Shown one piece after another: positions 1 through 10,641 of a stretch of DNA of 64,000 nucleotides (positions within the stretch are counted from its first letter, which is position 1; every line of letters begins with the position of its first letter). The position numbers and the translations under genes are program-made. This DNA comes from Flectonema sp. DT1601. Taxonomy: Eukaryota > Euglenozoa > Diplonemea > Diplonemida > Diplonemidae. A model generated the notes under the pieces. The model saw only the letters and a program-made list of their open reading frames with translations, made no database searches and was not told where the DNA came from. The stretch covers positions 186,001-250,000 of the forward strand of contig OZ025793.1 in NCBI GenBank assembly GCA_964019425.1, read 5' to 3'.

Positions 1-944
1 TCATTTTGCGAACCCTTCAATTGATTTATTCTGTATAAAGTTTAAACATATAAATAATTAATACAAAAAAAAAAAATTGATTAACGCAAAAATACAACAA
101 TAGGGTCGTTTGTATAATCGCTAGCAATGAGCTAAGCCGATTTGGGGTATTATTTTTTTTTTTTTTATTATATTTTTTTTTTTGCCTCAAGAAAAAATTG
201 TAACTAAAAAAGCAGAGATAAGTCTATTGAGAAGTTGAGTTATAAATAAACTAAAAAAAAAAAATATATGATTTTTTTAGTAGTCATTCAACCGTCATAT
301 ATGAGTCTCAATTGTTAGTTAGCATAGCAAAGGAAGAAGAGGGAAAAAAAAAAAAGAAGAGTGGGAAAAGTATTTAAAAAAAAAAAATATAAAAAAATCA
401 AACTCAGCTTTTTAAAAGCAGAATAGATTTTCAATAGCATTTTTCAGTGCAAACTGTCTCGTGAATAGTTTGATCGATTTTTTTTTTTTTTTTTTTTTTT
501 TTTCACAACCTGAAAACACTATATGTTGGGAAGCCTCACACAACAACTGTGATTCCATATCATGAAATAATCAAAAAATGAGCGATAAAGGAATTCGAGC
601 ACAGCACGAATACCCACACAAAAAACAGACAAAGTGCTATAACTAGGAATAAAAGACTATTTAACCAACCTTTACTTCAAAAAAAAAAAAAAAAAAATAA
701 TTTCGTATTTCAATTTTTTTTCAAAAAAAAGATTTACTGTTGGATGTCTTTATTATCCCTCGTTACATATTTACACCGAATTCTGTTATTGTGCAATGAC
801 TCAGCTCTTCGACCAGACAATCGCAATGCTACGTTTGAACCAATAGTTGGTAACCTACTAAAAAGAGATAGCAAAAAAACACGCGCACTTGACGGAGTAA
901 GATAGGTAGTGAACCTGATCGTTTGTTTGTTTGTTTTTGTTTAA
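1..944. other. AT-rich intergenic region
   Basis: This stretch lies downstream of the SIS-domain gene. It is AT-rich and full of A and T runs, including about 26 consecutive Ts around 478-503. I see no open frame with protein-like composition, no tRNA fold and no repeat shared with the rest of the window. The part nearest 944 is presumably the 3' UTR of the SIS gene. Confidence 0.6.
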
Positions 945-1556
945 TTATGCGAGCTTGGCACCAATTGCCCCTCCAGGATGATTTTTTTTAAATTCCGACG
1001 GAGTCATATTTTGTAATTCTGCCACCTTTCTGATAATACAGTTAGCGATAGACTCCTGTAAGACGACTGTTGTGGTTGGTATTGTTCCTAGAGGTTCTGT
1101 CGATGATCCCAAAGAGTAAAGTAATGGAAATTCAGGTGACAGAGGAGCCTCATCATTTTGAGTAATTAAAGCAACCTTAACATCAGGTTGTCTGACTCTG
1201 ATCGCAGCAACAGCATTTGTGACTTCAACAGTCTTACCAGAGTGACTGAGTGCAATTACTAATGGATTTGATGTTAATTCCCCTAAGTCACCATGAACCC
1301 ATTCAGAAGCGTGTACATAAGTACATCGAATGCCTAATGATCTTAGTGAAACACTTAAACGTTCTCCAACTTTTCCACTTTTACCAACACCGGTCGTGAC
1401 AACACAGTTCTTTCTCTCAAGCACACAGTCAACCATCGATGCCATCACGTCTTTGCGATCTTCTACTACTTTTAAAGTTGCTTCAAGAGCGTTAATATCT
1501 TCCTTTATACTTCCTGACATGACGCAGCATCTTCTTAGGAAGTGTGACCGAAGCAT
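945..1556 (-). CDS. SIS-domain sugar-phosphate isomerase-like protein (KdsD/KpsF/GutQ type)
   Basis: A 203-residue protein consisting of a single SIS (sugar isomerase) domain. Visible family motifs are GVGKSG at residues 56-61, the HASEWVHGDLG stretch at 82-92, the phosphate-binding SHSGKT at 104-109, and a C-terminal HPGGAIG. These match bacterial-type arabinose-5-phosphate isomerases, which interconvert ribulose 5-phosphate and arabinose 5-phosphate. Bacterial KdsD is about 320 residues with two C-terminal CBS domains; these are absent here, so this is the SIS-only form. The first ATG is used, but Met13 (MSGSIKED) is an equally good start because homologues align from about there. A T-rich stretch ending in CAG lies 2 nt upstream of the first ATG. 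The neighbouring upstream gene is a PfkB-type sugar kinase, so a shared sugar-phosphate role is possible. Family is clear; substrate is inferred. Confidence 0.85.
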   Translation of the reverse strand: MLRSHFLRRCCVMSGSIKEDINALEATLKVVEDRKDVMASMVDCVLERKNCVVTTGVGKSGKVGERLSVSLRSLGIRCTYVHASEWVHGDLGELTSNPLVIALSHSGKTVEVTNAVAAIRVRQPDVKVALITQNDEAPLSPEFPLLYSLGSSTEPLGTIPTTTVVLQESIANCIIRKVAELQNMTPSEFKKNHPGGAIGAKLA

Positions 1557-1764
1557 TGCTGAGTCAAAAAATTATTCCACCCGTCTAATCATAAAATACA
1601 AGCATTCTAAAACTACAGCAATGCAGCGATTTGTTCTAAAATAGAGAACTGTTTTGTTACGTTTACAAAAAAAGAGGGAAAAAAAAGAAAAATGAAAAGG
1701 AAACGGAGAATCAGTTATCTACCGAAAACATGAAACAGGGTAACAATAGTTATGGTTATGCTTA

Positions 1765-2790
1765 TTAATTGATGTCAGGGAAAACTGATTTTCCAGGTGG
1801 AAGTCCTCCCTGTGTGAGACAACAACGGTATCCGCTGTCACTGGCCGCAGCTAAGATCTTGTTACACGTAGAAGGTTCCAACCAAGGGTAGCCATATTTC
1901 AGAATAGCAGCAAGTAGACCTCCAAAGAAGGCATCACCAGCACCAGTAGCATCTGTCACTGAAGAGAGTTGCTTTGGAGGACGGAAGGTAATAGGATTAC
2001 TAGTTTTTGCAACCTTTGCGTAAGATCCATTTCCACCATCAGTAATTACGACCATTTCAGAACTAAATTCATTCTGAAGCTGAACTGCAACATCCACACC
2101 AGACTGAGGAGTAGATCTCATATCACTCCCAGGCATCATTTGTAGAACTTCTTCAGCAGCGTGTAGAGTTGGTTTTATTATATCTGATAATTCAAGACAC
2201 GTTAAGAATTCATCGAGAGTTCCAAGATTTGCCTCTTTAAGAGCAACTGACACTGACACGTCAACGTCTAGGGCTGTAACACAACCTGCTGCCTTGGCTG
2301 TTTTTAAAAGTTGAATAACACCTGAAAGTGGTACTTGGGATATTTCTGTACTAAACAAAACAGTCTCCGACAGAACATCAGTATTCCATTGTTCAGATGC
2401 TACTTGTTGAGTTATTTGTGATGTTGATGCAGGAGCCATGAGAATGCTACGTTCGCCATCTTCTTGGCTTAGAACATGGCTGACAGAGCTGGTGTACTCG
2501 TCACCTACCTTAACGAAGTCTTTTGATACATTGTGAGCAGTCATTTGGTTTCTAATAAGCTTACCTGCTTCATCATTACCTTGAAGGGCAAGAAGCGCAG
2601 TGTTCGCTCCGTATGATGACGCCCAAGATAAGTGGTTTAATGTAACACCTCCTACTAAGTTAGCATCCTCAACACCTTCTCTTCCTGGTAAGAAATATCC
2701 TTTCTGACCAACCTGTGGTACAACTTTGACGTTATAAAACCTGTCGACAACATTGCTTCCGCATCCAATTAGCCCAAACCTGCGTGCCAT
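1765..2790 (-). CDS. PfkB-family carbohydrate kinase
   Basis: A 341-residue protein of the ribokinase/PfkB superfamily, which phosphorylates sugars or nucleosides with ATP. The N-terminal signature GGVTLNHLSWASSYG begins at residue 47 and is followed by the expected Gly/Asp region (LQGNDEAGKLI). The C-terminal signature DATGAGDAFFGG spans about residues 280-291; its GAGD Asp is the catalytic base of the family. Length is normal and no signal peptide is seen, so it is probably cytosolic. The substrate cannot be read from the sequence; ribokinase, adenosine kinase-like and fructokinase-like enzymes share these motifs. It lies about 200 bp upstream of the SIS-domain gene on the same strand. A TAATTATAG acceptor-like site lies about 20 nt upstream of the ATG. 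Confidence 0.88.
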   Translation of the reverse strand: MARRFGLIGCGSNVVDRFYNVKVVPQVGQKGYFLPGREGVEDANLVGGVTLNHLSWASSYGANTALLALQGNDEAGKLIRNQMTAHNVSKDFVKVGDEYTSSVSHVLSQEDGERSILMAPASTSQITQQVASEQWNTDVLSETVLFSTEISQVPLSGVIQLLKTAKAAGCVTALDVDVSVSVALKEANLGTLDEFLTCLELSDIIKPTLHAAEEVLQMMPGSDMRSTPQSGVDVAVQLQNEFSSEMVVITDGGNGSYAKVAKTSNPITFRPPKQLSSVTDATGAGDAFFGGLLAAILKYGYPWLEPSTCNKILAAASDSGYRCCLTQGGLPPGKSVFPDIN

Positions 2791-3211
2791 TTTAACGACA
2801 GATATGATAGCTATAATTAGAATGATAATTAAAAAGGAATTATAAATAAAAAAATATTCATCTAGTAGACCTACCGAGGTAGATCTATGATCTACAGAGG
2901 TTTATTTATTACATCTGTGCCTGTTAAAAATATATTTTGTGTATAGCGCTGACTATCAGTTTTAATGTCGTCGTATTTATAATTTTTTTTCTAATCTAAA
3001 GAACTGATAGTTTGTGGAGGTACAAAAATAAGAAGAAAAAAAACAAGCTCACGGAGGGAAGCCGCATGCAATAATCTATAAAATAAAATAAAAAACAGAT
3101 AGTAAGTACCAATAAAAGAAACAGTATTTATAACGAGATAAGGGACATTACCCTTTTATTTTCTTAAAGTTATTCACAGCAAGATAGAGACTGCGCCATC
3201 TAACTCACACA
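2791..3211. other. Intergenic region between PfkB and PG-rich repeat genes
   Basis: About 420 bp of AT-rich sequence separating two minus-strand genes. It should contain the 3' UTR of the PG-rich repeat gene and any promoter or processing signal of the kinase gene. I see no RNA gene, repeat or convincing promoter motif. Confidence 0.5.
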
Positions 3212-6200
3212 TCACTTCGAACCATAAGCTCCAGGACCGGGTGTTTCTCGGTCAGCTGCTGCTGATGGTCGTGGAGCTATACTTTTAGAGAACCCTCCCG
3301 ACATCTTATCTCTCTTTGTGTCTCGTACTACAGGAGAGTATGATCCTGGACCTGGAGCAGGTTGAGATTTCTTTTCATTTACCTTCCGCCCAATCGTAAA
3401 GCTTGGCGTGTGTGGAGCTGGAACATTGAAGAAACCCTCCGGCTGAGGTTCTACCTTCTTTGGCTTCGGTGGCTTTCCAAGAGTCCCACCAACAGTAGTT
3501 TTACGAACTGAAGGAACTGATGAATACGTTCCAGGACCAGGAATATCAGAAGGCTTTGGTGGTTTTGGTTTACCAGCCATTGAAACACCTCGAGTAGTAC
3601 TGTCAATTGGTCGACTGCTGTACGTACCAGGACCTGGTGTTGCAGCTACTGGAGTAACCGTCTTAGAATTACTTATTGACACCTTCGGACCGCTACCCTC
3701 ACCTGGTTTTGGTACACTGTGATACTGTCCAGGACCAGGACTGTCGGACTTTACTTTGCTGTCAAGCTTCTTTGCTGAACCAATTACGATGTTTGAGACT
3801 CTTTTAGTTGCATCTTCCGGCATATGATATGTCCCAGGGCCGGGGATGTCAGATGTTGGCTGAGAATGTGGCTTCCCAATAATCGATGCAGCAGGAGCAG
3901 TATTAGACCTTTCAATGTGATACCTGCCAGGTGCTGGAGTCGGGTCAGATTCTCTTTCAGACATTCGAAATGACATACTCATCGCTGGAGCATCACCACC
4001 TGTAGCAACAGGCATATGATATTGTCCTGGACCAGGTACATCATTTAACTGGTTAGTATAATCTCTTGGTTTATGTGTTACACTATAAGCTGGTCCACTA
4101 TTCCCATTATCCTGATTGTGATACGCACCTGGTCCAGGGATGGCGGCTTTGTCATCGTCAGTTTGCATCCGAACTTCCTTCGGGATTGTAACTCCGCCCA
4201 TGCCGGATTTTTGTTCGCTGCTGATGCGGTACTGACCAGGTCCAGGTGCATCAGTGTCTTGCAAGGATGCATGTTTTCTTCCAAAAGAATGTTTAGGTCC
4301 TCCACTTAAAGCTGCTGTGGTATAATCACCAGGACCTGGATTAAGATTATTATCAGGAAGGTGAGTCTTTGAGGTTATCGAATAACTCGGTGCGTCACTT
4401 GGACGATTTGTGTAGTAAGTTCCCGGTCCAGGAGCGTCGGAAACAGTCTCTGGGATTAACAGTTTAGGAGCGATAGTAATCTTGGGAGCTTCTGATTGCA
4501 TTGGTATGTAATATTCTCCAGGACCTGGTCCTTTGTGTGTTATGCTGTACAACTCATCACTTGTTACTCTTCGGAGACCAATTGTAACTGGACGAGGTTT
4601 AGTTGGATGATCTACATAGGAACCAGGTCCTGGCAGGGCTGCGTCTTCACTTTGTTTTTTAAAACTTTGATTTGAATTCGTTGGAAATGTCCATCCGCGA
4701 TCATCAGCCTGCACTTCTATTGGCACTTCGTATGCTCCAGGTCCTGGTGTTGGGCTAACACAAAGATCAATTAGATTTCGTGATTCTGTTCCGATAGTTA
4801 CTTCTGGTGCATCTCTTGTTTGAGTATGTTCGTAATGTCCTGGTCCAGGTTGATGGTTTTGACTGCTGTCTTTGAAGACGACTCGTTGTTCTGTTGTCAC
4901 TAACGCAGTTGGACCCTTGTCAAGTACCCTCGGTTCATAACTACCAGGTCCAGGTACTGGACTTGTTATAATAGTTTGATGAGCTGTTGGTTCTGTTCCG
5001 ATTACAACTCCTCTTTTATCATTATCTTTATAAGAAACGACTTCATTATCGTAAGCTCCAGGACCTGGGTTGTCAAATGTGTCTTTCTTGTAATCAATAA
5101 CTGCTCCAATAACTCCTCCTTTCACATGAGTCTTTGATATGATGTCATATGCTCCAGGTCCAGGTATGGATTCTGTCTCTGAGATTGGGATGTTATTTAT
5201 TTGAGCAACTCGCTCAGCTGTTCCAATCGCAGTTTCAATTCGTGTGTTGCTACCATCATGAATATCATAGTGACCAGGACCTGGGTTTATATTGGTGTCG
5301 TGTTTATGTACAACTCCTCCCATAGACCATGCTTGTTTGGGTTTCTGTTTTGGTTCATCGTAGTGTCCAGGACCTGGATTTGTATCTGTTGATCCAATTG
5401 GGATGTGTCTGTGTTCAGTTCCAATGATTGTGTTGTTGTTATGTTGTGGATTTTGAATATCATAATGACCAGGACCAGGAGTAAATGAAGCAGTCTGAAT
5501 AACTTCATCAGTAGTAGTCATTCGATCACTTGAAGTAATCCCAACTACTGGTCCAGATGATAATGGCTTTGCCATGTACGTTCCGGGACCTGGAATGTCA
5601 TAATCAGTATTTGTATTTCCATCACTTCTAATAGCTGTACCAATAGAAGTAGTCGGCCCATCCCAATTAGGCAACACGTTGTACGCTCCTGGACCAGGAG
5701 CAGCACTGTTGTCCTCATGAATACCTCCTAAGTTTACATTACCAGCCATAGAGTATTCTGGACCATCGTTAACTGACATTAATTGATAATATCCAGGACC
5801 AGGAGTATCATTCTTCACTTCTTCAAACCTCACAGCAGTACCCACAGATGCAGAATGCGTTTTTCGTTCTGTTGTTATATTGTAGTGACCTGGTCCAGGT
5901 ATGTCTGATGGTTGAGTTTCTAATTTATTTGAAGCATCTCCAAATGATATAACAGGTCCAGAATCTGGTTGATAAATATCATAGTGACCAGGACCTGGTG
6001 TATTAGTTGTCACTGACGACAACACTCCTCTTGAAGCAGTCCCGATGACAGTAGTTGTCTTATCAATCAATCCATAAGTAGTATCATAAGCACCTGGTCC
6101 AGGGATATCTGAGTTAGGATGTGAAGGTCGTTGTATTCTATCTGTAATGAGTCCACCTTTAATGTCATGTATTCCGTAGTGTTGTTCATATGCTCCAGGA

Positions 6201-8914
6201 CCAGGATTATCAGTTGGAGCTGTTTGACTTATGCGAGCAGGCTCAGTTCCAACAACTACACCTCGTGTGTCATTTATCACTTGTTGATTGTACGATCCTG
6301 GACCTGGAACATCATTATCAGTTGTGATTGATTGCTTTCCAAATATCGAAACTGATTTTCCTGGAGACAATCTAACTTCATAAGATCCGGGTCCAGGTTT
6401 CTCACTTGGATCATCTGCAGTGCTAATCATTCTCAGTTCAGTTCCTATCTTTGTACCTGCTGTACTCTCAGTAATTACACCTGGAATGTTATAATGACCT
6501 GGTCCTGGAACATCTAACGTCATCATCTGTGAGCGATCCATATCTGTTGTAGTTCGAGTCCCTAAGGAGATGCTAATTTTAGCATTGGCGTCAATTAGTT
6601 TTTGATCATGAGGCGCATAGGAACCAGGTCCTGGTACGGAGGAGTTTTGTGATTGCATTCCTCGTTGCTCAGTTCCAAAAACAGCTGCTGATGTTGGTTT
6701 ACTGATCTGGTCTTCATACACACCAGGTCCAGGTTGATCATTATTCCTGTTTATATCCCTCTGTGAACTTGTTTGGTTACTAAATTGATATCCTACTTCA
6801 GATTTTATTGTTGCTTGTTGGTACTGACCTGGACCTGGGGTATCACCTGGTCGGTCGAATTCATTATTAACACGCGGGGCTGTTCCTATGACTACTCCAT
6901 GATTCTCCTTAAGATGGATATCATAATAACCAGGACCAGGAATAGAGTTCTTCGAATCATAATATGAAATCGTTCTATCAGAATGATATAACTGTTGGTT
7001 GGTTGCAGATATTCCAATTTGTCCGTTTCTTATGTCATACTCGGCTGGACCAGGGCCGTCATTTTGACCAATTGCAGAATGCCTCGGTTCAGTTCCTATG
7101 GTAGCTCCCTTTGCGGATGTAGATTCAGCTTGTAGATATGAACCAGGACCAGGAACGCTGCATTCCTTTATTGATAAACGATCAGTTGAAGCTTTGTAAT
7201 GAAATGCTGCTCCTGCAGTGTTATTCTCCGACCTGTTTACTACAGCATCATATGATCCAGGTCCTGGAATATTTTGAATTAGATCACAATCAGATATTTG
7301 TAGTCCTCTTGACTGGGTCCCACCTACTTTCCAGAGAGCTAAACTACTACCAGGTTTCTCACTATCACATTCAGTTGAGTATGCACCTGGTCCTGGAGTT
7401 AATGTCTTGTCGTGGTGAAGTCTTTTAGTGTCTGCTTTACTAAAACTAATATTCCTTGAATCATTAACTGATACCTGTTCTTGAAGGTAAGCTCCAGGTC
7501 CTGGATTCTGTTCTGACTTCGGTTTTGTAAATTGATCTATCCTTTTAGAGGTTCCAATTGTCTGTTTTAGTTTCTTATCAACTAAACCACTCGAATCATA
7601 TGTTCCAGGCCCAGGGTTAGTAGTAATTTCAGGTGACTTACTTCGTAGTAGTGTCGCGGACCCGATGACAATGTTGGGAACGCTTTTCGTAACTGTCGCT
7701 GAGTAAGCTCCAGGTCCTGGTGTCATTATTTGATCTTTAGAACGAATCATTGAAATACTTCTCGCGGTAGTTCCCATAATAACTCCAGTTGATTTATCCA
7801 ACGCTTTGTGTAATTCAGGATCGTATGCTCCTGGACCTGGTGAAGAACTCCTTGGACCTTCTCTTGCTAATTGAGTTGGAGGAGCAACAGTATAAGACCC
7901 TTTTATGTGGTCTTTTCTTGTTGTATCATACGCTCCTGGTCCAGGAGCTGATGATTTGGAGACAGTTTTTGAAACATCCTTTGGAGTTGTGCCAAAAGTT
8001 GCTGATGAAGGCTTAGGAATAACAACAGGAACATTATCTTCATAGTGACCAGGTCCTGGAATATTATTATCATTTATTGATCTTGTGAGTCTACCTGTTC
8101 CAGCTGATCCAAATGGATGGGGGATCGCTTTCTTATTCTTCTTTCCAGTCGTGTTGTAGGCACCTGGACCAGGTATTTCCTGTTCATTATTTTGCTTTCT
8201 ACTTACTGTTTTCTCAGGACACCTCCACTTACCACCTTCACGTTCAGAATATGTCAAAACAGGTTTCTTAGTTTCGTATGCAGCAGGGCCAGGTGACGCA
8301 CTTCGGCTGTTTGGAATCCGAGCAGAAGTTCCCATCACAGCTCCGGGTTTAACTTTTTTTACTGGCTTTGGATTGGAGCTGTACTCTCCAGGACCGGGTG
8401 TTGGTCCCTCTTTTTTCTTTCGACTTACGGTTGGTTGGTGCATCTTAACTGGTGAAGGACTTCTCTTAGATATTGCCTTGTGTGACACGTCGTATGAACC
8501 TGGTCCTACTGGATCTGCTTTGTCGTTATTTTTCTTTTGTGATCTTCCTCTTTTTGGAAGAGGAGCTATTCTATGTGAAGATCCTCTACTCGGGTGAGGA
8601 ATATCGTAGTGACCAACACCTGGTGTCTCTTCATCTTTCATGTCTTTTAATACTTTGGCACATGTTTTCGCAAAGGACCATTTTTCTGCTCGTTCTATAT
8701 GATCAGTTTGTCTTGTCTTTCCATCGCCTGGGTAATCAATCAATGCTGTGTCTACTATCCCATCGAGAACTTGTCTAAATATTGCATCTGCTGAGGAGGT
8801 CCATTCAATCTTTGATGCACTTCTTTCTAACTTAGTGGTGTCCACTCCTCTTCGATTCTTAGCAGCAGCCGTCTCATTTTTATGCAACCTTGAGTAGTCC
8901 GCTGAAGCAGGCAT
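3212..8914 (-). CDS. Giant sperm-tail PG-rich repeat (STPGR/SHIPPO-type) protein
   Basis: A 1900-residue uninterrupted frame. After about 85 residues without repeats it carries roughly 51 copies of a motif of the form [x]PGPG[A/H/S/T/Q]Y[D/E/S/N], spaced about 30-45 residues apart and usually separated by segments containing [I/V]IGT or similar. This is the sperm-tail PG-rich repeat (SHIPPO/ODF3 class), found in proteins of ciliary and flagellar axonemes and other microtubule structures; some members are inner proteins of doublet microtubules. There is no signal peptide or membrane segment. A few repeats are degenerate (PGVGHY, PVGPGSY, PGPAAY, TPAPGRY). Known family members usually have a few to about a dozen repeats, so this one is unusually long. 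The start codon is the first ATG in frame and lies just downstream of a TTTCTCCAG acceptor-like sequence at 8922-8930. Axonemal location is inferred from the family. Confidence 0.9.
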   Translation of the reverse strand: MPASADYSRLHKNETAAAKNRRGVDTTKLERSASKIEWTSSADAIFRQVLDGIVDTALIDYPGDGKTRQTDHIERAEKWSFAKTCAKVLKDMKDEETPGVGHYDIPHPSRGSSHRIAPLPKRGRSQKKNNDKADPVGPGSYDVSHKAISKRSPSPVKMHQPTVSRKKKEGPTPGPGEYSSNPKPVKKVKPGAVMGTSARIPNSRSASPGPAAYETKKPVLTYSEREGGKWRCPEKTVSRKQNNEQEIPGPGAYNTTGKKNKKAIPHPFGSAGTGRLTRSINDNNIPGPGHYEDNVPVVIPKPSSATFGTTPKDVSKTVSKSSAPGPGAYDTTRKDHIKGSYTVAPPTQLAREGPRSSSPGPGAYDPELHKALDKSTGVIMGTTARSISMIRSKDQIMTPGPGAYSATVTKSVPNIVIGSATLLRSKSPEITTNPGPGTYDSSGLVDKKLKQTIGTSKRIDQFTKPKSEQNPGPGAYLQEQVSVNDSRNISFSKADTKRLHHDKTLTPGPGAYSTECDSEKPGSSLALWKVGGTQSRGLQISDCDLIQNIPGPGSYDAVVNRSENNTAGAAFHYKASTDRLSIKECSVPGPGSYLQAESTSAKGATIGTEPRHSAIGQNDGPGPAEYDIRNGQIGISATNQQLYHSDRTISYYDSKNSIPGPGYYDIHLKENHGVVIGTAPRVNNEFDRPGDTPGPGQYQQATIKSEVGYQFSNQTSSQRDINRNNDQPGPGVYEDQISKPTSAAVFGTEQRGMQSQNSSVPGPGSYAPHDQKLIDANAKISISLGTRTTTDMDRSQMMTLDVPGPGHYNIPGVITESTAGTKIGTELRMISTADDPSEKPGPGSYEVRLSPGKSVSIFGKQSITTDNDVPGPGSYNQQVINDTRGVVVGTEPARISQTAPTDNPGPGAYEQHYGIHDIKGGLITDRIQRPSHPNSDIPGPGAYDTTYGLIDKTTTVIGTASRGVLSSVTTNTPGPGHYDIYQPDSGPVISFGDASNKLETQPSDIPGPGHYNITTERKTHSASVGTAVRFEEVKNDTPGPGYYQLMSVNDGPEYSMAGNVNLGGIHEDNSAAPGPGAYNVLPNWDGPTTSIGTAIRSDGNTNTDYDIPGPGTYMAKPLSSGPVVGITSSDRMTTTDEVIQTASFTPGPGHYDIQNPQHNNNTIIGTEHRHIPIGSTDTNPGPGHYDEPKQKPKQAWSMGGVVHKHDTNINPGPGHYDIHDGSNTRIETAIGTAERVAQINNIPISETESIPGPGAYDIISKTHVKGGVIGAVIDYKKDTFDNPGPGAYDNEVVSYKDNDKRGVVIGTEPTAHQTIITSPVPGPGSYEPRVLDKGPTALVTTEQRVVFKDSSQNHQPGPGHYEHTQTRDAPEVTIGTESRNLIDLCVSPTPGPGAYEVPIEVQADDRGWTFPTNSNQSFKKQSEDAALPGPGSYVDHPTKPRPVTIGLRRVTSDELYSITHKGPGPGEYYIPMQSEAPKITIAPKLLIPETVSDAPGPGTYYTNRPSDAPSYSITSKTHLPDNNLNPGPGDYTTAALSGGPKHSFGRKHASLQDTDAPGPGQYRISSEQKSGMGGVTIPKEVRMQTDDDKAAIPGPGAYHNQDNGNSGPAYSVTHKPRDYTNQLNDVPGPGQYHMPVATGGDAPAMSMSFRMSERESDPTPAPGRYHIERSNTAPAASIIGKPHSQPTSDIPGPGTYHMPEDATKRVSNIVIGSAKKLDSKVKSDSPGPGQYHSVPKPGEGSGPKVSISNSKTVTPVAATPGPGTYSSRPIDSTTRGVSMAGKPKPPKPSDIPGPGTYSSVPSVRKTTVGGTLGKPPKPKKVEPQPEGFFNVPAPHTPSFTIGRKVNEKKSQPAPGPGSYSPVVRDTKRDKMSGGFSKSIAPRPSAAADRETPGPGAYGSK

Positions 8915-9199
8915 CCATCACCTGGAGAAATTGGATAAATAAATCAAGGCTAACACGCCATTATAACTGGATTCCGTCCACACAACTCCGCATGCTTTAA
9001 ATAAACTACCAGAAAAAGAAATGCTTTCAAGTCAAATTGACCCTGGGACCACTCACTTCAGGTTAAGCATCCCATGCCCTGCAGGTTGTTGGGGAGTTAA
9101 ATAATATGAATAAACAATTAAACATAATTTAATCATGTCATCCCTACCTCGGATTCACGTCTCAAACATCAAACTTTTCCTCAGAATCTGCCAAAAACA

Positions 9200-9837
9200 A
9201 TGTTTCGCTTCCAGAGTCTCCATTTAGAGTTCCGTTTTTTTTTTTTTCTCTTCCCCAATCGAACAACTAGGTTTCAGGGAGAGTGTGCTGTTCGACAAAT
9301 AAACCACAGGTATCTAGGACCTCCTTACGATGCGTTATGAAATTAGTAGTCCACCACATCCTGCCAAGTAAGTCCATTTACTGTTGAAGGAGGCATTAGT
9401 ATAGAATAAAGGACAAAACAAGTGATTGGAATCTTGGAACAAAGGGAGTATCCCGACTACTGCACTGAAGTGGCAACAGCCAGGGCTGAGGAGTTCCTCC
9501 CCCTCAAAACAAGGCAGAGATTGGTTTTCATGACTCTCGCAACCCTCCAACGCCTCTCAGAGATGTCTTCCCGACGAGAAGGGTTAATTAAAAGTTGCTC
9601 TTTGTTTGTTTTTTCTTCTTTCCATATATTCAGGAATGATCTCCGAAGTGTTTCCCGCTGGAGAGAATACTTTCAACTCAACCCAGCAGAATTGCACTCC
9701 GTTCTACACGTGAACAGCAGTTTCTCGCAAACTCGACCAGACGAGAATCAAATAATAATATGATCTTTGACAACAGAGAGAGACCTCTGCAGCACAACAA
9801 CAGCTGCAGGTCCTTGGGAGCCGTCACTACGAAAACA
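9200..9837 (+). repeat. R repeat, copy a1 (left edge of array)
   Basis: Full-length R copy of 638 bp and the left boundary of the array. Its start (ATGTTTCGCTTCC) is that of the 'a' copies, but it ends against the GTTAGTTATG spacer as the 'd' copies do, so it is itself a junction hybrid. Within R there is an open plus-strand stretch containing an intron-like segment (GTTAATTAA to a pyrimidine tract and ATATTCAG, 51 bp). It starts at GTG, not ATG, so I do not call it a gene. Confidence 0.85.
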
Positions 9838-10609
9838 GTTAGTTATGAAAAAAGTTAAAATCATTTCTCCCCCTTTCTCGCATACTTTTAACGATACCCT
9901 GATAAAGAAATAAAAATGAGTTGTAACGCAGCAGCTAATGATTAGCCATCTAAGAATAAGAAGACAGAGTGTTAGCTAATGTTATATTATGCAGGCACCG
10001 TCAAAAAGGATATCGGGGCAAGAATGTCTTCAACCGTTGCATTCCCAACCCGAAAGTCAATTAAGTTACCATCATCAGTTAGAGCGCATTGGTATGTTAG
10101 GCATCGATCATCGATATATTGGGTAAAGTGGTGTAGAGTGAGGCACCATCGTGCAGTTGGGTGCACGGTGATTGAAAAGAAAATTAAAAAGGTGTGTCAC
10201 TTTGAAGCACTACGTCACCAACACAATAGTGGGACAGGCAAACAAGTGATCGTCGATCACCCCAACAGTCAGTAAGATTGAGTGAGTGAGTGAGTGGCCT
10301 TGCAAGGGAACAAATTAAGCTTGACAGGCCTCCCCTTTTTCCATTTAACTAAAAGGGTTGCATGGTGATCGTCGGTCACCCTAACAGAGCAATACATCAG
10401 TAAGAGGGGGTGAGGAAGTGAGGAGTGAGTTTGAGAAATAAAACCTTGCAGGCTAATATTCCTCCCCTGTTTTTTTCAGGGTATATAATTTTATAAAGGG
10501 ATTAACGAAAGAGGAAGCAAAATGAGCCAAGCGGGCCTTCTGCAATCCGCTAGTAATATAATACTGGAGAGGAAATCATAATTAAAACACATCATTTTAT
10601 ATAAAACAT

Positions 10610-10641
<32 letters not shown>

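Noticed and set aside
945-2790. Bacterial operon or bacterial contamination at the left end
   Set aside because: The adjacent genes on the same sequence are clearly eukaryotic, the spacing contains AT-rich eukaryotic-type spacer, and no ribosome binding sites are seen.
9422-9763. 113-codon plus-strand open stretch in each R copy
   Set aside because: It begins with GTG, has a stop shortly upstream, is truncated in several copies and matches no family I know. It is kept only as a property of the repeat.
10613-10640. Poly-T (poly-A on gene strand) run downstream of GH18-like genes as a sign of retroposition
   Set aside because: Similar A/T runs occur throughout the intergenic DNA and inside an intron, and there are no flanking target duplications. 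Lack of introns is normal for this gene set.
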